From Symbiopectobacterium purcellii_A (GTDB taxonomy: Bacteria; Pseudomonadota; Gammaproteobacteria; Enterobacterales; Enterobacteriaceae): a stretch of 64,000 nucleotides of DNA. Where the stretch lies: positions 3,472,001 to 3,536,000 of the forward strand of contig NZ_CP189882.1 of assembly GCF_052050035.1 (NCBI RefSeq), given 5' to 3'. The notes beneath the pieces were generated by a model. It was given only the letters and a program-made list of their open reading frames with translations, did no database searches and was not told where the DNA came from. A program made the translations under genes and the position numbers. This document shows, in pieces, positions 8,439 to 17,491 of the stretch (position 1 is the first letter of the stretch; each line of letters begins with the position of its first letter).

Positions 8439-10063
8439 ATGTACTGCAAGTCTCTTTCTCGCGGCCTTGATTTCCCGCGTATTATATCGATTGTTTCCCG
8501 CAGCGTTGCCCTTTTAGTGCTATTTTCCATTGGATTTTCTACTGTTGCACAGGCTGCGACCAGTAATGATATTCCCACGCGCAGTGAGATTCAGGCGCCG
8601 CTGGACGCGCTTGGCAAACAGAAAAACCTGACGGAAGTCGATAAACTGACGCAGCAGGATCTCACCCACACGCTTGAGTCTCTGGATGCCATCGATCGGG
8701 TACGTCAGGAGACTGCGCCTTCTGGTATTCCCGCTCTGTCGTGACAGTTGGCGGGAAAAAGAAACGCACACGATCCGGCTGATTGTGATTACCGTGATCG
8801 CGATCCTGCCGTTGGTACTGCTGGGCTTGATGGTGTGCTGCTACTTCTACACCACGCTGCGACTGCTGGGGCGCTGGGTGGAAAGCCTGTATTTGTTGCT
8901 GGTGTGGAACCTGGTCTATCTCACCACGATTCGTGGTTTGAGCGTGGCGGCACGTCGATTGGCATACCGTCGTGCAGTGGCGCGGCGTCAGAACCTGAAT
9001 AAAGAAGGCGCAGAGGTCAGCGAACCAGCACCAGAGCCGCCGTTGGCGCTGGATCAGATTGGTCAGCAATCGTTGCGTTTGACCACCATGGTGCTGTTGC
9101 TGATTTTTTCTGGCGTGCTCTACTGGATTTGGTCAGATTTGGTGACGGTGATGTCCTACCTCGACAGCATTACGCTGTGGCATTACAACGCCACCGTGGC
9201 TGGCAATGCCGTATTGCAGGCGGTGACGCTGGGCAATCTGATGCTGTCGATCATCGTCGCAGTGGTGGCCTATGTGTTAATGCGCAACTTGCCGGGCTTG
9301 CTGGAGGTGCTGGTGTTGTCGCGTTTGCAATTGCGCCAGGGGACCTCTTACGCCATTACTACCATGCTGAGCTACCTGATCATGGCGGTGGGCACCACGA
9401 CGTCGCTCAGTTCGATTGGGGTGTCATGGGACAAGTTACAGTGGCTGGTCACGGCGTTGTTGGTGGGGTTAGGGTTCGGCTTGCAGGAGATTTTCGCCAA
9501 CTTTATTTCCGGCCTGATCATTCTGTTCGAACGCCCGGTACGCATTGGCGATACCATCACCATTGGCACCTATTCCGGTTCGGTCAGTAAAATTCGAATC
9601 CGCGCCACCACCATTACGGATTTCGATCGCAACGAATTGATTATTCCCAATAAAGGCTTTTGTGACCGAGCGACTGATCAACTGGTCACTGTCTGACACC
9701 ATCACGCGCGTGCTGATTAAAATTGGCGTGGCCTACGGCTCCGATCTGGACAAGGTGAAAGCGGTGTTGTTGCAGGCGGCGCATGAGAACAGCCGCGTGA
9801 TGACCGATCCTGAACCGCAGGTATTTTTCCTGGCTTTTGGTGCCAGCTCTTTGGATCACGAACTGCGGCTCTATGTGCGGGAACTGCGCGATCGCAGCTA
9901 TACGGTGGATGAGTTAAACCGCAGTGTCGACAGGCTGTGTCGGGAAAATAATATTGATATCGCGTTTAATCAGCTTGAAGTCTAACTGCATAACAAACAG
10001 GGCAGTGAAGTGCAGGAGATAAACCGCGCGTTGGGCGGTAACGCGGCAGGTGAAACGGCGTAA
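8439..10063 (+). pseudogene. mscK: MscK (KefA) mechanosensitive channel, decayed
   Basis: The intact E. coli protein has about 1120 residues. Here the first ~95 codons (signal peptide ending AQA; TLTEVDKL-like coiled-coil start) are joined near 8712-8722, out of frame, to the part beginning FPLCRDSWREKETHTIRL, so roughly 2 kb of the periplasmic domain is deleted. A single extra T at about 9660 (GGCTTTTGTGACC) shifts the frame inside NKGF/VTERLINW. A TAA at 9983-9985 replaces a codon 25 codons before the expected end. The pore-lining MscS core (GLGFGLQEIFANF, RPVRIGDT) is still recognisable. A channel cannot be made. The family releases osmolytes on membrane stretch. Confidence 0.93.
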
Positions 10064-10106
10064 GCGGGGTCATCCGTCTGATAACAAAACCGCTTTGCCC
10101 CTCGTC

Positions 10107-10180
10107 ATCCTCGGCGAAAGCCGAGGATCTCGGTGAGAATCAACGCGTTTTTTCGGTATAAAACTCCCGCCTTCGCGGGA
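10107..10180. repeat. Two intergenic hairpin repeats
   Basis: The first (10107-10128) is a perfect 9-bp stem ATCCTCGGC/GCCGAGGAT capped by GAAA. The second (10165-10180) is TCCCGC-CTTC-GCGGGA followed by ATGACG, as in the dispersed GTCATTCCCGCGAA repeats of proteobacteria. They lie between the convergent mscK remnant and rsmS and may act as a bidirectional transcription stop. Confidence 0.55.
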
Positions 10181-10198
10181 ATGACGGTGAGAGTAGGG

Positions 10199-10369
10199 TC
10201 ATCCGTTGTCAGGTTCAGGTCTGGCTATCGCATACGCCTTGGATTCATAGTCACGTCGCACAATCTCTAGAGCAGCCAGCACCACATTAGGCGCGATATC
10301 GCTCTCTTCCAGCAGCATAATCAGGTCTACTGCCAGTTTTACCTCTGGCGGGGCGTTTTCCAGCGACAT
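10199..10369 (-). CDS. rsmS: RsmS (YbaM), small pleiotropic regulator
   Basis: 56 residues: MSLENAPPEVKLAVDLIMLL at the start and ALEIVRRDYESK further on. This matches E. coli YbaM (53 aa) along nearly its whole length; only the tail differs. In Pectobacterium the protein, named RsmS, affects motility and exoenzyme/antibiotic control. It lies 22 bp downstream of priC on the same strand, the E. coli arrangement, so the two are probably co-transcribed. Confidence 0.87.
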   Translation of the reverse strand: MSLENAPPEVKLAVDLIMLLEESDIAPNVVLAALEIVRRDYESKAYAIARPEPDNG

Positions 10370-10391
10370 GCGTTAGGTCATTTGGTTGCGG

Positions 10392-10931
10392 TTACAGCCC
10401 TTGCTCACGCCTTTCCACCTGACGCTCTAAACGCGCCAGCGCCTGACGACAGCGCGCCAAGCGGCCTTCCAGCGTGGCTACCTCTCGTTGCAATTGTTGC
10501 TGCGCGCTCAGCGTTGTTGCTCTGTCGAGTTGGCTTTCCCGGTCCTGAATCATCAGATTCAGCCGTCGTTCATAGTCCTGGTGCTCTGCCAGCTTTTGAT
10601 ACAGATCGCTGGCAATCGCGATCGGCGTCTTCTCTTCCTGACGACGTAACGCTTGTGTGGAGAGTTCCCGCTGTAACGCGCCGATCTGCGCGACCAGTTT
10701 TTCCGTCATGAACGCGACGCGTTCGGTACGGTTTTCTGCTACCAGATGGCGCAAGGACTGAAAATTTTGCTCAACTTCACTCAGATAATCGCGCAAACGC
10801 GTACCATGTGAGTGAAACAGCTGTTTGTCAAAACGGGAATATGCCAACGGCCTGTCTGCCAGCGGAGCGACCGCCTGAGCCAACAGGACCAGTTGATGTT
10901 CCAACGCCTGAAGAAAGTGGTGGCGGTTCAC
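10392..10931 (-). CDS. priC: PriC, primosomal replication restart protein N''
   Basis: 179 residues from GTG 10931 (VNRHHFLQALEHQLVLLAQ). An upstream TTG at 10964 would add 11 unconserved residues. The protein is helical and basic, with the family pattern FDKQLFHSHGTRL, then HQDYERRLNLMIQDRE and EGRLARCRQALARLE near the end. PriC recognises abandoned forks and SSB and helps reload DnaB with Rep/DnaC. It sits between divergent ybaN and co-directional rsmS, as in E. coli. The start codon is the main uncertainty. Confidence 0.9.
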   Translation of the reverse strand: MNRHHFLQALEHQLVLLAQAVAPLADRPLAYSRFDKQLFHSHGTRLRDYLSEVEQNFQSLRHLVAENRTERVAFMTEKLVAQIGALQRELSTQALRRQEEKTPIAIASDLYQKLAEHQDYERRLNLMIQDRESQLDRATTLSAQQQLQREVATLEGRLARCRQALARLERQVERREQGL

Positions 10932-11091
10932 GGATTGACCCACATAATGAAATGATAAAACCAAGCTTGCACGGGATTGTCAGCAGGCACAAGCCTTTTG
11001 CTTGTGGGAGAGAAAGATGATCGCATCTTAACTAACGTCAGGAAAAGGCGGGATGCTAGAGTGCCAGGGCGTAACGTGAAGAGGATACGCA

Positions 11092-11463
11092 GTGATATAT
11101 CGTATCGGGTTGGTGGTATTGGGATGGTTAGCGGTTGTGTTGGCGGCGTTAGGCGTTGTATTGCCGCTGTTGCCGACGACCCCTTTCCTGCTGCTGGCTG
11201 CATGGTGCTTTGCCCGTTCCTCACCGCGTTTTCATGCCTGGTTGCTCTACCGTTCCTGGTTTGGTCCCTATTTGCGTCACTGGCAGGATCATCGGGCGTT
11301 GCCGCCGGGGGCGAAAGGCAAAGCGGTGATAATGATCGTGCTGACTTTCGCCATTTCGCTGTGGCTGGTGGATATGGTATGGTTCAGAGTGCTGCTGTTA
11401 ACGATAATGGCGGTCTTGCTCACCTTTATGCTGCGCCTGCCGGTTGTTGATCCGCGACAATAA
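11092..11463 (+). CDS. ybaN: YbaN, DUF454 inner-membrane protein
   Basis: 123 residues from GTG 11092, preceded by GAGGA. The family signature is clear: LGVVLPLLPTTPFLLLAAWCFARSS then RFHAWLLYRSWFGPYLRHW. It has two hydrophobic segments at about 4-38 and two more at about 76-116. The function is unknown in all members. It lies between divergent priC and apt, as in E. coli. Intact. Confidence 0.93.
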   Translation: MIYRIGLVVLGWLAVVLAALGVVLPLLPTTPFLLLAAWCFARSSPRFHAWLLYRSWFGPYLRHWQDHRALPPGAKGKAVIMIVLTFAISLWLVDMVWFRVLLLTIMAVLLTFMLRLPVVDPRQ

Positions 11464-11580
11464 AACCCACCGTGGGCTGTTGCATTTGATCGTCAGTTTG
11501 ACTAGATTTGAGCGTTTTCGTGTGCCGTTCGCATCCGGTTATCTCTCAATATCGATGAGAGGCAAGGAGCATCAGCGGTC

Positions 11581-11667
11581 ATGGGTAAGATTTTTAAAGC
11601 GTACTATCAGGCAAAAGATGATGAGCGTAACCGCACAGCAGTCAGAATTAATCAAAAACAGCATTAA
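11581..11667 (+). other. Short upstream ORF overlapping the apt start
   Basis: A 28-codon frame (MGKIFKAYYQAKDDERNRTA...) starts at 11581 with a good AAGGAG site, better than that of apt itself. It overlaps the first 15 codons of apt in another frame and stops at 11667. It could be a leader peptide coupled to apt or chance. No family is recognised. Confidence 0.3.
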
Positions 11668-12172
11668 AAGCATTCCCGATTATCCCAAACCGGGGATCTT
11701 GTTCCGTGATGTCACTAGCCTGCTGGAAACGCCCGTTGCGTATGCAACCAGTATTGAGATGCTTGCAAACCGTTTTCGTGACACTGGCGTAACAAAAGTG
11801 GTAGGCACGGAAGCGCGCGGTTTTCTGTTCGGTGCCCCGGTGGCACTGGCGTTGGGCGTGGGTTTTGTGCCGGTGCGTAAACCTGGCAAGCTGCCACGTC
11901 CGACGATCTCAGAAAGCTATGAATTGGAATACGGCACTGACAGCCTGGAAATTCACACTGACGCCATCAACGCTGGCGACAAAGTCTTGGTGATCGACGA
12001 TCTGCTGGCCACCGGTGGCACCATTGAAGCCACGGTTAAGCTGATTCGCCGTTTGGGCGGAGACGTCACCGATGCGGCATTTATCATTAATCTGTTCGAT
12101 CTGGGCGGCGAGCAGCGTTTGAATAACCTCGGTATCAACTGCTACAGTCTGGTGAATTTCCCAGGCCATTGA
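11621..12172 (+). CDS. apt: Adenine phosphoribosyltransferase
   Basis: 183 residues from ATG 11621, exactly the E. coli length; the ATG three bases earlier is also possible. It converts adenine plus PRPP to AMP in purine salvage. The PRPP-binding motif VLVIDDLLATGGT (about 123-135) and the Apt-specific YPKPGILFRDVTSLL and ARGFLFGAPVALALGVGFVP segments are all present. It precedes dnaX as in E. coli. The ribosome-binding site is weak, and a short ORF with a stronger one overlaps the start. Confidence 0.96.
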   Translation: MSVTAQQSELIKNSIKSIPDYPKPGILFRDVTSLLETPVAYATSIEMLANRFRDTGVTKVVGTEARGFLFGAPVALALGVGFVPVRKPGKLPRPTISESYELEYGTDSLEIHTDAINAGDKVLVIDDLLATGGTIEATVKLIRRLGGDVTDAAFIINLFDLGGEQRLNNLGINCYSLVNFPGH

Positions 12173-12284
12173 TCCTGCCTTTTTTCCGCCGTAAATCTGT
12201 TGGCTATCCTGATAAACAGTCTCGCCGTGTCCGGCGAGACTGTGTTAGCATGGCCTCCTCAATCACACAACCGTTGCGGTATTG

Positions 12285-14261
12285 ATGAGCTATCAGGTAC
12301 TGGCCCGTAAGTGGCGTCCTCAATCTTTCGCTGATGTTGTCGGTCAAGAACATGTGCTGACCGCATTGGCCAATGGTCTCTCGATGGGGCGGGTTCATCA
12401 CGCCTATCTGTTTTCCGGCACGCGTGGCGTGGGAAAAACCAGTATCGCTCGCCTGTTGGCGAAAGGACTGAACTGTGAGAGCGGGATTACCGCCACGCCC
12501 TGTGGGCAGTGTGCGAATTGCCGGGAAATTGAACAAGGGCGTTTTGTTGACCTGATCGAGATTGATGCCGCTTCGCGCACCAAGGTAGAAGACACCCGCG
12601 AACTGCTGGATAACGTGCAATATGCCCCAGCGCGCGGTCGGTTCAAAGTCTACCTGATCGATGAAGTGCACATGCTGTCCCGCCACAGCTTCAATGCGCT
12701 GTTAAAAACGCTGGAAGAGCCCCCCGAGCACGTTAAATTCCTGCTGGCGACCACCGATCCTCAGAAGTTGCCGGTCACCATTCTTTCTCGCTGCCTACAA
12801 TTTCATCTCAAAGCGCTGGATGTGGAGCAAATCCGTCAGCACCTTGAGCAGGTGCTGCAAGCCGAAGCGATTGCGACTGAACCGCGCGCCCTGCAACTGC
12901 TGGCGCGTGCGGCAGAGGGCAGCCTGCGCGATGCGCTGAGCCTGACCGATCAGGCGATTGCCATGGGGCAGGGAGCGGTATTGACCGACGCGGTCGCACG
13001 CATGCTGGGCACGTTGGATGATGAACAACCGCTGGCGCTGATTGAAGCTATCGTCAATGCCAACGGTGAGCAGACCATGGCGTTGCTTCAGCAGGCCGCG
13101 TCGCGTGGCGTTGAGTGGGAAGCGCTGTTGGTTGAGATGCTTACGCTATTGCATCGTATCGCGATGGTACAGTTGCTGCCCACGGCGCTCGGACCGGAAG
13201 ATTCCCCAATTGCGTCGCGCTTGCGCGATCTGGCGAGTACCGTACCGCCTGCCGACGTGCAACTCTACTATCAGACGTTGTTGGTGGGACGAAAAGAATT
13301 ATCCTATGCGCCAGACAGGCGTATGGGCGTTGAAATGACGCTGCTAAGAGCCTTGGCGTTTCACCCGCAGGCTGTGATTGCTCCCGTGGCATCCGTGCCA
13401 GTGGCTATTAGCGCACCGCCAGCGCATATTGCGCCTGCGCGTCAGACCGTTTCGCCCAGCGCACCGTCATCCCCTGCGGCCGCACCGTCATCGCCGGTAG
13501 CGGCGCCGCAGGAACCTGTTGCTCCCGCTGCACCGCTGCCGGACGCTACTTCGCAACTGTTACAGGCGCGCAGCCAGTTATTGCAGCGGCAGGGTACACC
13601 GCCGCCAAAAAAGCCTGAACCGGCGGCGCAGGAAGGCGCACGGCCGGGCACGGCGGTATCGGCGTTGGAACGTCTTGCCTCGGTTACGGAACGCAGTCAG
13701 CAGCGTCAGGCGGCTGACAAGAACGGCGAGGTGCAGAAAAAGCCTGAGGCGTACCGCTGGCGCGCGCAGCAACAGCAAACCATCGTGACCGAAACCATCG
13801 CCACGCCAAAAGCGTTGCGTACGGTGCTGGAATACGAGAAAACGCCGGAGTTAGCGGCTAAATTGACGGAAGAAGCGCAAACGCGCGATGCCTGGGCGGC
13901 AGAGGTGCAGCGTTTACCGCTACCGAAGCTGGTTCTGCAATTGGCGCTTAACGCGTTCAAGGTCGACACGGATGACGGCACGGTGACGCTGCATTTACGC
14001 TCATCGCAGCGCCACCTGAATTCACCGTCGGCACAAAAAACGTTGATGGATGCATTGGCAGCGCATTATGGAAAGCCCATCACCCTGGTGGTGGTAGAAG
14101 ATGACGATCCCAGTACGTTAACACCGCTGGAGTGGCGTCAGACGATTTATGAAGAGAAACTGGCGCAAGCGCGCGAGTCTCTGACGACCGACAAAACGAT
14201 TCAAACGCTGCGGCGTTTCTTTGATGCGGAACTGGACGAAGAGAGTATCCGCCCCGTTTAA
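12285..14261 (+). CDS. dnaX: DNA polymerase III tau (and gamma by frameshift) subunit
   Basis: 658 residues for tau, starting MSYQVLARKWRPQSF. Visible parts: Walker A GTRGVGKTS (about 45), a zinc-binding cysteine cluster (CATPCGQCANC-like, about 64-79), Walker B LIDEVHML (about 124-131), and the sensor region ATTDPQKLPVTILSRCLQF. A Pro/Ala-rich linker at about 365-430 leads to the tau-specific C-terminal domains that bind DnaB and the polymerase. It is the clamp-loader ATPase of the replisome. The gene keeps the slippery heptamer that yields the shorter gamma form. First gene of the dnaX-ybaB-recR operon. Confidence 0.97.
   Translation: MSYQVLARKWRPQSFADVVGQEHVLTALANGLSMGRVHHAYLFSGTRGVGKTSIARLLAKGLNCESGITATPCGQCANCREIEQGRFVDLIEIDAASRTKVEDTRELLDNVQYAPARGRFKVYLIDEVHMLSRHSFNALLKTLEEPPEHVKFLLATTDPQKLPVTILSRCLQFHLKALDVEQIRQHLEQVLQAEAIATEPRALQLLARAAEGSLRDALSLTDQAIAMGQGAVLTDAVARMLGTLDDEQPLALIEAIVNANGEQTMALLQQAASRGVEWEALLVEMLTLLHRIAMVQLLPTALGPEDSPIASRLRDLASTVPPADVQLYYQTLLVGRKELSYAPDRRMGVEMTLLRALAFHPQAVIAPVASVPVAISAPPAHIAPARQTVSPSAPSSPAAAPSSPVAAPQEPVAPAAPLPDATSQLLQARSQLLQRQGTPPPKKPEPAAQEGARPGTAVSALERLASVTERSQQRQAADKNGEVQKKPEAYRWRAQQQQTIVTETIATPKALRTVLEYEKTPELAAKLTEEAQTRDAWAAEVQRLPLPKLVLQLALNAFKVDTDDGTVTLHLRSSQRHLNSPSAQKTLMDALAAHYGKPITLVVVEDDDPSTLTPLEWRQTIYEEKLAQARESLTTDKTIQTLRRFFDAELDEESIRPV
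13607..13618 (+). promoter_or_regulatory. Programmed -1 frameshift site in dnaX
   Basis: The heptamer A-AAA-AAG at 13607-13613 is in the right phase (codons 441-443). After a -1 slip the ribosome reads GCC then TGA at 616-618, giving a gamma protein of about 444 residues (431 in E. coli). The GC-rich sequence just downstream could form the stimulating stem. Confidence 0.85.
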
Positions 14262-14300
14262 CCGCTGCAATTCTTGCAGCCATGCAATAGAGAGAAGCAT

Positions 14301-14630
14301 ATGTTTGGTAAAGGTGGTTTGGGCAATCTGATGAAACAGGCCCAGCAGATGCAAGACAAAATGCAGAAAATGCAGGAAGAGATTGCCAGCCTGGAAGTAA
14401 CGGGTGAATCAGGCGCAGGCCTGGTCAAAGTGACCATTAACGGTGCGCACAACTGCCGCCGTGTCGAAATCGATCCCAGCCTGCTGGAAGACGATAAAGA
14501 GATGTTGGAAGACTTGATCGCCGCGGCGTTCAACGATGCAGCGCGCCGCATCGACGAAACCCAGAAAGAGAAAATGGAGTCAGTTTCCAGCGGCATGCAG
14601 TTACCGCCGGGCTTAAAGATGCCGTTCTGA
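14301..14630 (+). CDS. ybaB: YbaB/EbfC nucleoid-associated protein
   Basis: 109 residues from ATG 14301, preceded by AGAGAGAAG. It begins MFGKGGLGNLMKQAQQMQDK and has the conserved VTGESGAGLVKVTINGAH and PPGLKMPF end. The family forms small dimers that bind DNA non-specifically and coat the nucleoid. It is between dnaX and recR; its stop codon overlaps the recR start (TGATG), so translation is coupled. Confidence 0.96.
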   Translation: MFGKGGLGNLMKQAQQMQDKMQKMQEEIASLEVTGESGAGLVKVTINGAHNCRRVEIDPSLLEDDKEMLEDLIAAAFNDAARRIDETQKEKMESVSSGMQLPPGLKMPF

Positions 14631-15235
14631 TGCAAACCAGTCCGCTCCTTGAGTCATTGATGGAGGCACTGCGCTGCTTGCCGGGCGTGGGGCCGAAATC
14701 AGCACAGCGCATGGCGTTTCAACTCCTGCAACGCGATCGTAGCGGCGGTATGCGTTTGGCGCAGGCCCTGACGCGTGCCATGTCCGAAATCGGCCACTGT
14801 GTGGATTGCCGCACCTTTACCGAGCAGGAACAGTGCGCGATCTGTGCCAATCCACGTCGTCAGCAAACGGACCAGATCTGCGTGGTGGAAAGCCCCGCAG
14901 ATATCCACGCCATTGAGCAGACTGGACAGTTTTCTGGACGTTACTTTGTGTTGATGGGACACCTGTCGCCGCTGGATGGCATTGGGCCGGATGATATCGG
15001 GCTCGATCTGCTGGAACAGCGCTTAGGGCAGGAAAACCTGACAGAAGTGATTCTTGCCACCAATCCGACGGTGGAAGGGGATGCGACTGCTAACTACATT
15101 GCTGAGCTGTGTGCCCAGCACGGCGTGGTGGCGAGCCGCATTGCGCACGGCGTGCCGGTCGGTGGAGAGATTGAAATGGTGGATGGCACCACGCTTTCCC
15201 ATTCGCTTGAGGGGCGTCATCCCATCCGTTTGTAG
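14630..15235 (+). CDS. recR: RecR recombination mediator
   Basis: 201 residues, full length. It has the N-terminal HhH (LPGVGPKSAQRMAFQLLQ), the four-cysteine zinc finger (CVDCRTFTEQEQCAIC, about 54-69), a Toprim domain (VVESPADIHAIE; VILATNPTVEGDATANY) and the C-terminal GVPVGGEIEMVDGTTL. With RecF/RecO it loads RecA on gapped DNA. Its ATG overlaps the ybaB stop. Confidence 0.97.
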   Translation: MQTSPLLESLMEALRCLPGVGPKSAQRMAFQLLQRDRSGGMRLAQALTRAMSEIGHCVDCRTFTEQEQCAICANPRRQQTDQICVVESPADIHAIEQTGQFSGRYFVLMGHLSPLDGIGPDDIGLDLLEQRLGQENLTEVILATNPTVEGDATANYIAELCAQHGVVASRIAHGVPVGGEIEMVDGTTLSHSLEGRHPIRL

Positions 15236-15309
15236 CGGCTGTGCAGCCTTTTCTCCGGTGCGGTGTCGTCTTCATCTGACGCCGCGCTGGGGATAAATTG
15301 TTTTTTGCT

Positions 15310-15338
15310 CTTGAAAACCTTTCGTCTTATCCCCACCT
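15310..15338 (+). promoter_or_regulatory. Sigma-32 heat-shock promoter of htpG
   Basis: CTTGAAA at 15310-15316 and CCCCACCT at 15331-15338, with a 14-bp spacer, match the sigma-32 consensus CTTGAAA-N13-17-CCCCATNT. It lies about 100 bp before htpG. Confidence 0.82.
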
Positions 15339-15436
15339 TTTGCCTACTGGCCGGAAATACCGGCACCATTCCCATACCCGCTACAGGGATTGAACATTAT
15401 CAGCCTGACTAACTATTAGGATTGAGGTAAGTGACA

Positions 15437-17332
15437 ATGAGCATGAAGGGCCAAGAAACGCGCGGTTTTCAATCTGAAGTGAAGCAATTGCTGCACTTGA
15501 TGATCCATTCACTTTATTCCAATAAAGAAATTTTCCTGCGTGAATTGATCTCCAACGCCTCTGATGCGGCAGACAAGTTACGTTTTCGCGCCTTATCTTC
15601 GCCAGCGCTCTATGAAGGGGATGGAGAACTGCGTGTGCGCGTTTCCACCAATAAAGAGCAACGTACCCTGACCATCGCAGACAACGGTATCGGGATGGGC
15701 CGCGATGAAGTTATCGATAATCTGGGCACCATTGCCAAATCGGGTACCAAAGCGTTTTTAGAGTCTATCGGCTCCGATCAGGCCAAAGACAGCCAACTCA
15801 TCGGTCATTTCGGTGTGGGCTTCTACTCAGCGTTTATCGTTGCGGATAAAGTGACGGTGCGTACCCGTGCGGCGGGCGCGGCGGCAGAAGAAGGTGTGTT
15901 CTGGGAATCGGCGGGTGAAGGTGAATACACCGTGGCGGATGTGGTCAAGGCCGATGGCGGTACCGAGATAACCCTGCACCTGCGCGAAGGGGAAGATGAG
16001 TTTCTCGATGAGTGGCGTGTGCGTTCCATTATCGGTAAATACTCCGATCACATCGCGCTGCCAGTGGAAATTGAAACCCATACGCCGAGCGAAGAAGAGG
16101 GTGGCGAGCCGACGGTCACTTGGGAGAAGGTTAACAAGGCGCAGGCGCTGTGGACGCGTAACAAAGCGGATGTGACCGAAGAAGAATACAAAGAATTCTA
16201 CAAGCATATTGCCCACGATTTCAGCGATCCGCTGAGCTGGAGCCACAACCGTGTGGAAGGGAAACAGGAATACACCAGCCTGCTTTACATCCCTTCTCAG
16301 GCACCGTGGGACATGTGGAACCGCGATCATAAACATGGCCTGAAACTCTATGTTCAGCGCGTGTTTATCATGGATGACGCCGAGCAGTTCATGCCGAACT
16401 ACCTGCGTTTTGTGCGTGGCTTGATAGATTCCAACGATCTGCCGCTCAACGTCTCCCGTGAAATCCTGCAAGACAGCCGTGTTACGCAGAATCTGCGCAA
16501 TGCGCTGACCAAACGTGTGTTGCAGATGCTGGAAAAACTGGCAAAAGACGACGCCGAAAAATACCAAACCTTCTGGCTACAGTTTGGCCTGGTGTTGAAA
16601 GAAGGGCCTGCGGAAGACGGTGGCAATCGCGAAGCCATTGCCAAACTTCTGCGTTTTGCTTCCACCCATGGCGACAGTGCTGCACCGACGGTATCGCTGG
16701 AAGAGTATGTCAGCCGCATGGTCGACGGGCAGGAGAAAATTTACTACATCACTGCCGACAGTTATGCTGCGGCGAAGAGCAGCCCGCATTTGGAGTTGTT
16801 CCGCAAGAAAGGCATCGAAGTATTGCTGCTTTCTGACCGCGTCGATGAGTGGATGATGAGCTACCTGACCGAGTTTGACGGCAAGTCCTTCCAGTCCGTT
16901 AGCAAAGCGGATGAAGCTCTGGATAAGCTGGCGGATGATGCCAGTGATGATGAAGCGCGCAAAGAGGCGGAAAAATCCCTGGAGCCGTTTGTTGAGCGTG
17001 TGAAAACGCTGCTGGGTGAGCGCGTCAAAGAGGTGCGCCTGACGCATCGCCTGACCGATACCCCTGCCATCGTCACCACCGATGCCAATGACATGAGCAC
17101 GCAGATGGCGAAGCTGTTTGCCGCCGCTGGGCAGAATGCGCCGGAAGTGAAATATATTTTTGAACTCAACCCGGATCATGCGTTGGTGAAACGTGCCGCA
17201 GACACTGGTGATGATGCACAGTTTGGCGAGTGGGTTGAACTGCTGCTGGAACAGGCGCTGCTGGCAGAACGCGGCACGCTGGAAGATCCTAATCAGTTTA
17301 TCCGTCGTATGAATCAACTGCTGAGTGCATAA
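15437..17332 (+). CDS. htpG: HtpG, bacterial Hsp90 chaperone
   Basis: 631 residues from ATG 15437, which has GAGG 9 bp upstream. The next ATG (15443) matches the E. coli start, so the first two residues are uncertain. GHKL ATPase motifs are present: ELISNASDAADKLRF (Asn/Asp binding ATP-Mg), DNGIGM, and GHFGVGFYSAFIVA. The middle domain has the catalytic Arg in NVSREILQ, followed by the dimerisation domain. It assists protein folding under stress, transcribed from the sigma-32 promoter upstream. A strong terminator follows. Confidence 0.97.
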   Translation: MSMKGQETRGFQSEVKQLLHLMIHSLYSNKEIFLRELISNASDAADKLRFRALSSPALYEGDGELRVRVSTNKEQRTLTIADNGIGMGRDEVIDNLGTIAKSGTKAFLESIGSDQAKDSQLIGHFGVGFYSAFIVADKVTVRTRAAGAAAEEGVFWESAGEGEYTVADVVKADGGTEITLHLREGEDEFLDEWRVRSIIGKYSDHIALPVEIETHTPSEEEGGEPTVTWEKVNKAQALWTRNKADVTEEEYKEFYKHIAHDFSDPLSWSHNRVEGKQEYTSLLYIPSQAPWDMWNRDHKHGLKLYVQRVFIMDDAEQFMPNYLRFVRGLIDSNDLPLNVSREILQDSRVTQNLRNALTKRVLQMLEKLAKDDAEKYQTFWLQFGLVLKEGPAEDGGNREAIAKLLRFASTHGDSAAPTVSLEEYVSRMVDGQEKIYYITADSYAAAKSSPHLELFRKKGIEVLLLSDRVDEWMMSYLTEFDGKSFQSVSKADEALDKLADDASDDEARKEAEKSLEPFVERVKTLLGERVKEVRLTHRLTDTPAIVTTDANDMSTQMAKLFAAAGQNAPEVKYIFELNPDHALVKRAADTGDDAQFGEWVELLLEQALLAERGTLEDPNQFIRRMNQLLSA

Positions 17333-17349
17333 CCGCTCACACTTTACCG

Positions 17350-17378
17350 AAAACCCGGTTTTTAACCGGGTTTTTTTT
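17350..17378 (+). terminator. Rho-independent terminator after htpG
   Basis: A 10-bp stem AAACCCGGTT / AACCGGGTTT with a TTT loop and a run of T. It lies 18 bp past the stop. Confidence 0.92.
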
Positions 17379-17491
17379 CGCTTTGCGACACGCTGAAGCG
17401 AGCCCGTTCCTTGAGGATAAGCCTCTGGAATGGTATGGTTGAGCGTTTTCAAATTTATTTTAAAAATCTACATAGCAAGGGGATTTACGCA

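Noticed and set aside
13607..13618. A-run in dnaX as a possible frameshift mutation
   Set aside because: The 0 frame is open to the normal tau end; the run is the programmed gamma signal.
16577..17452. 291-codon open frame antisense to htpG
   Set aside because: Antisense shadow that also crosses the htpG terminator.
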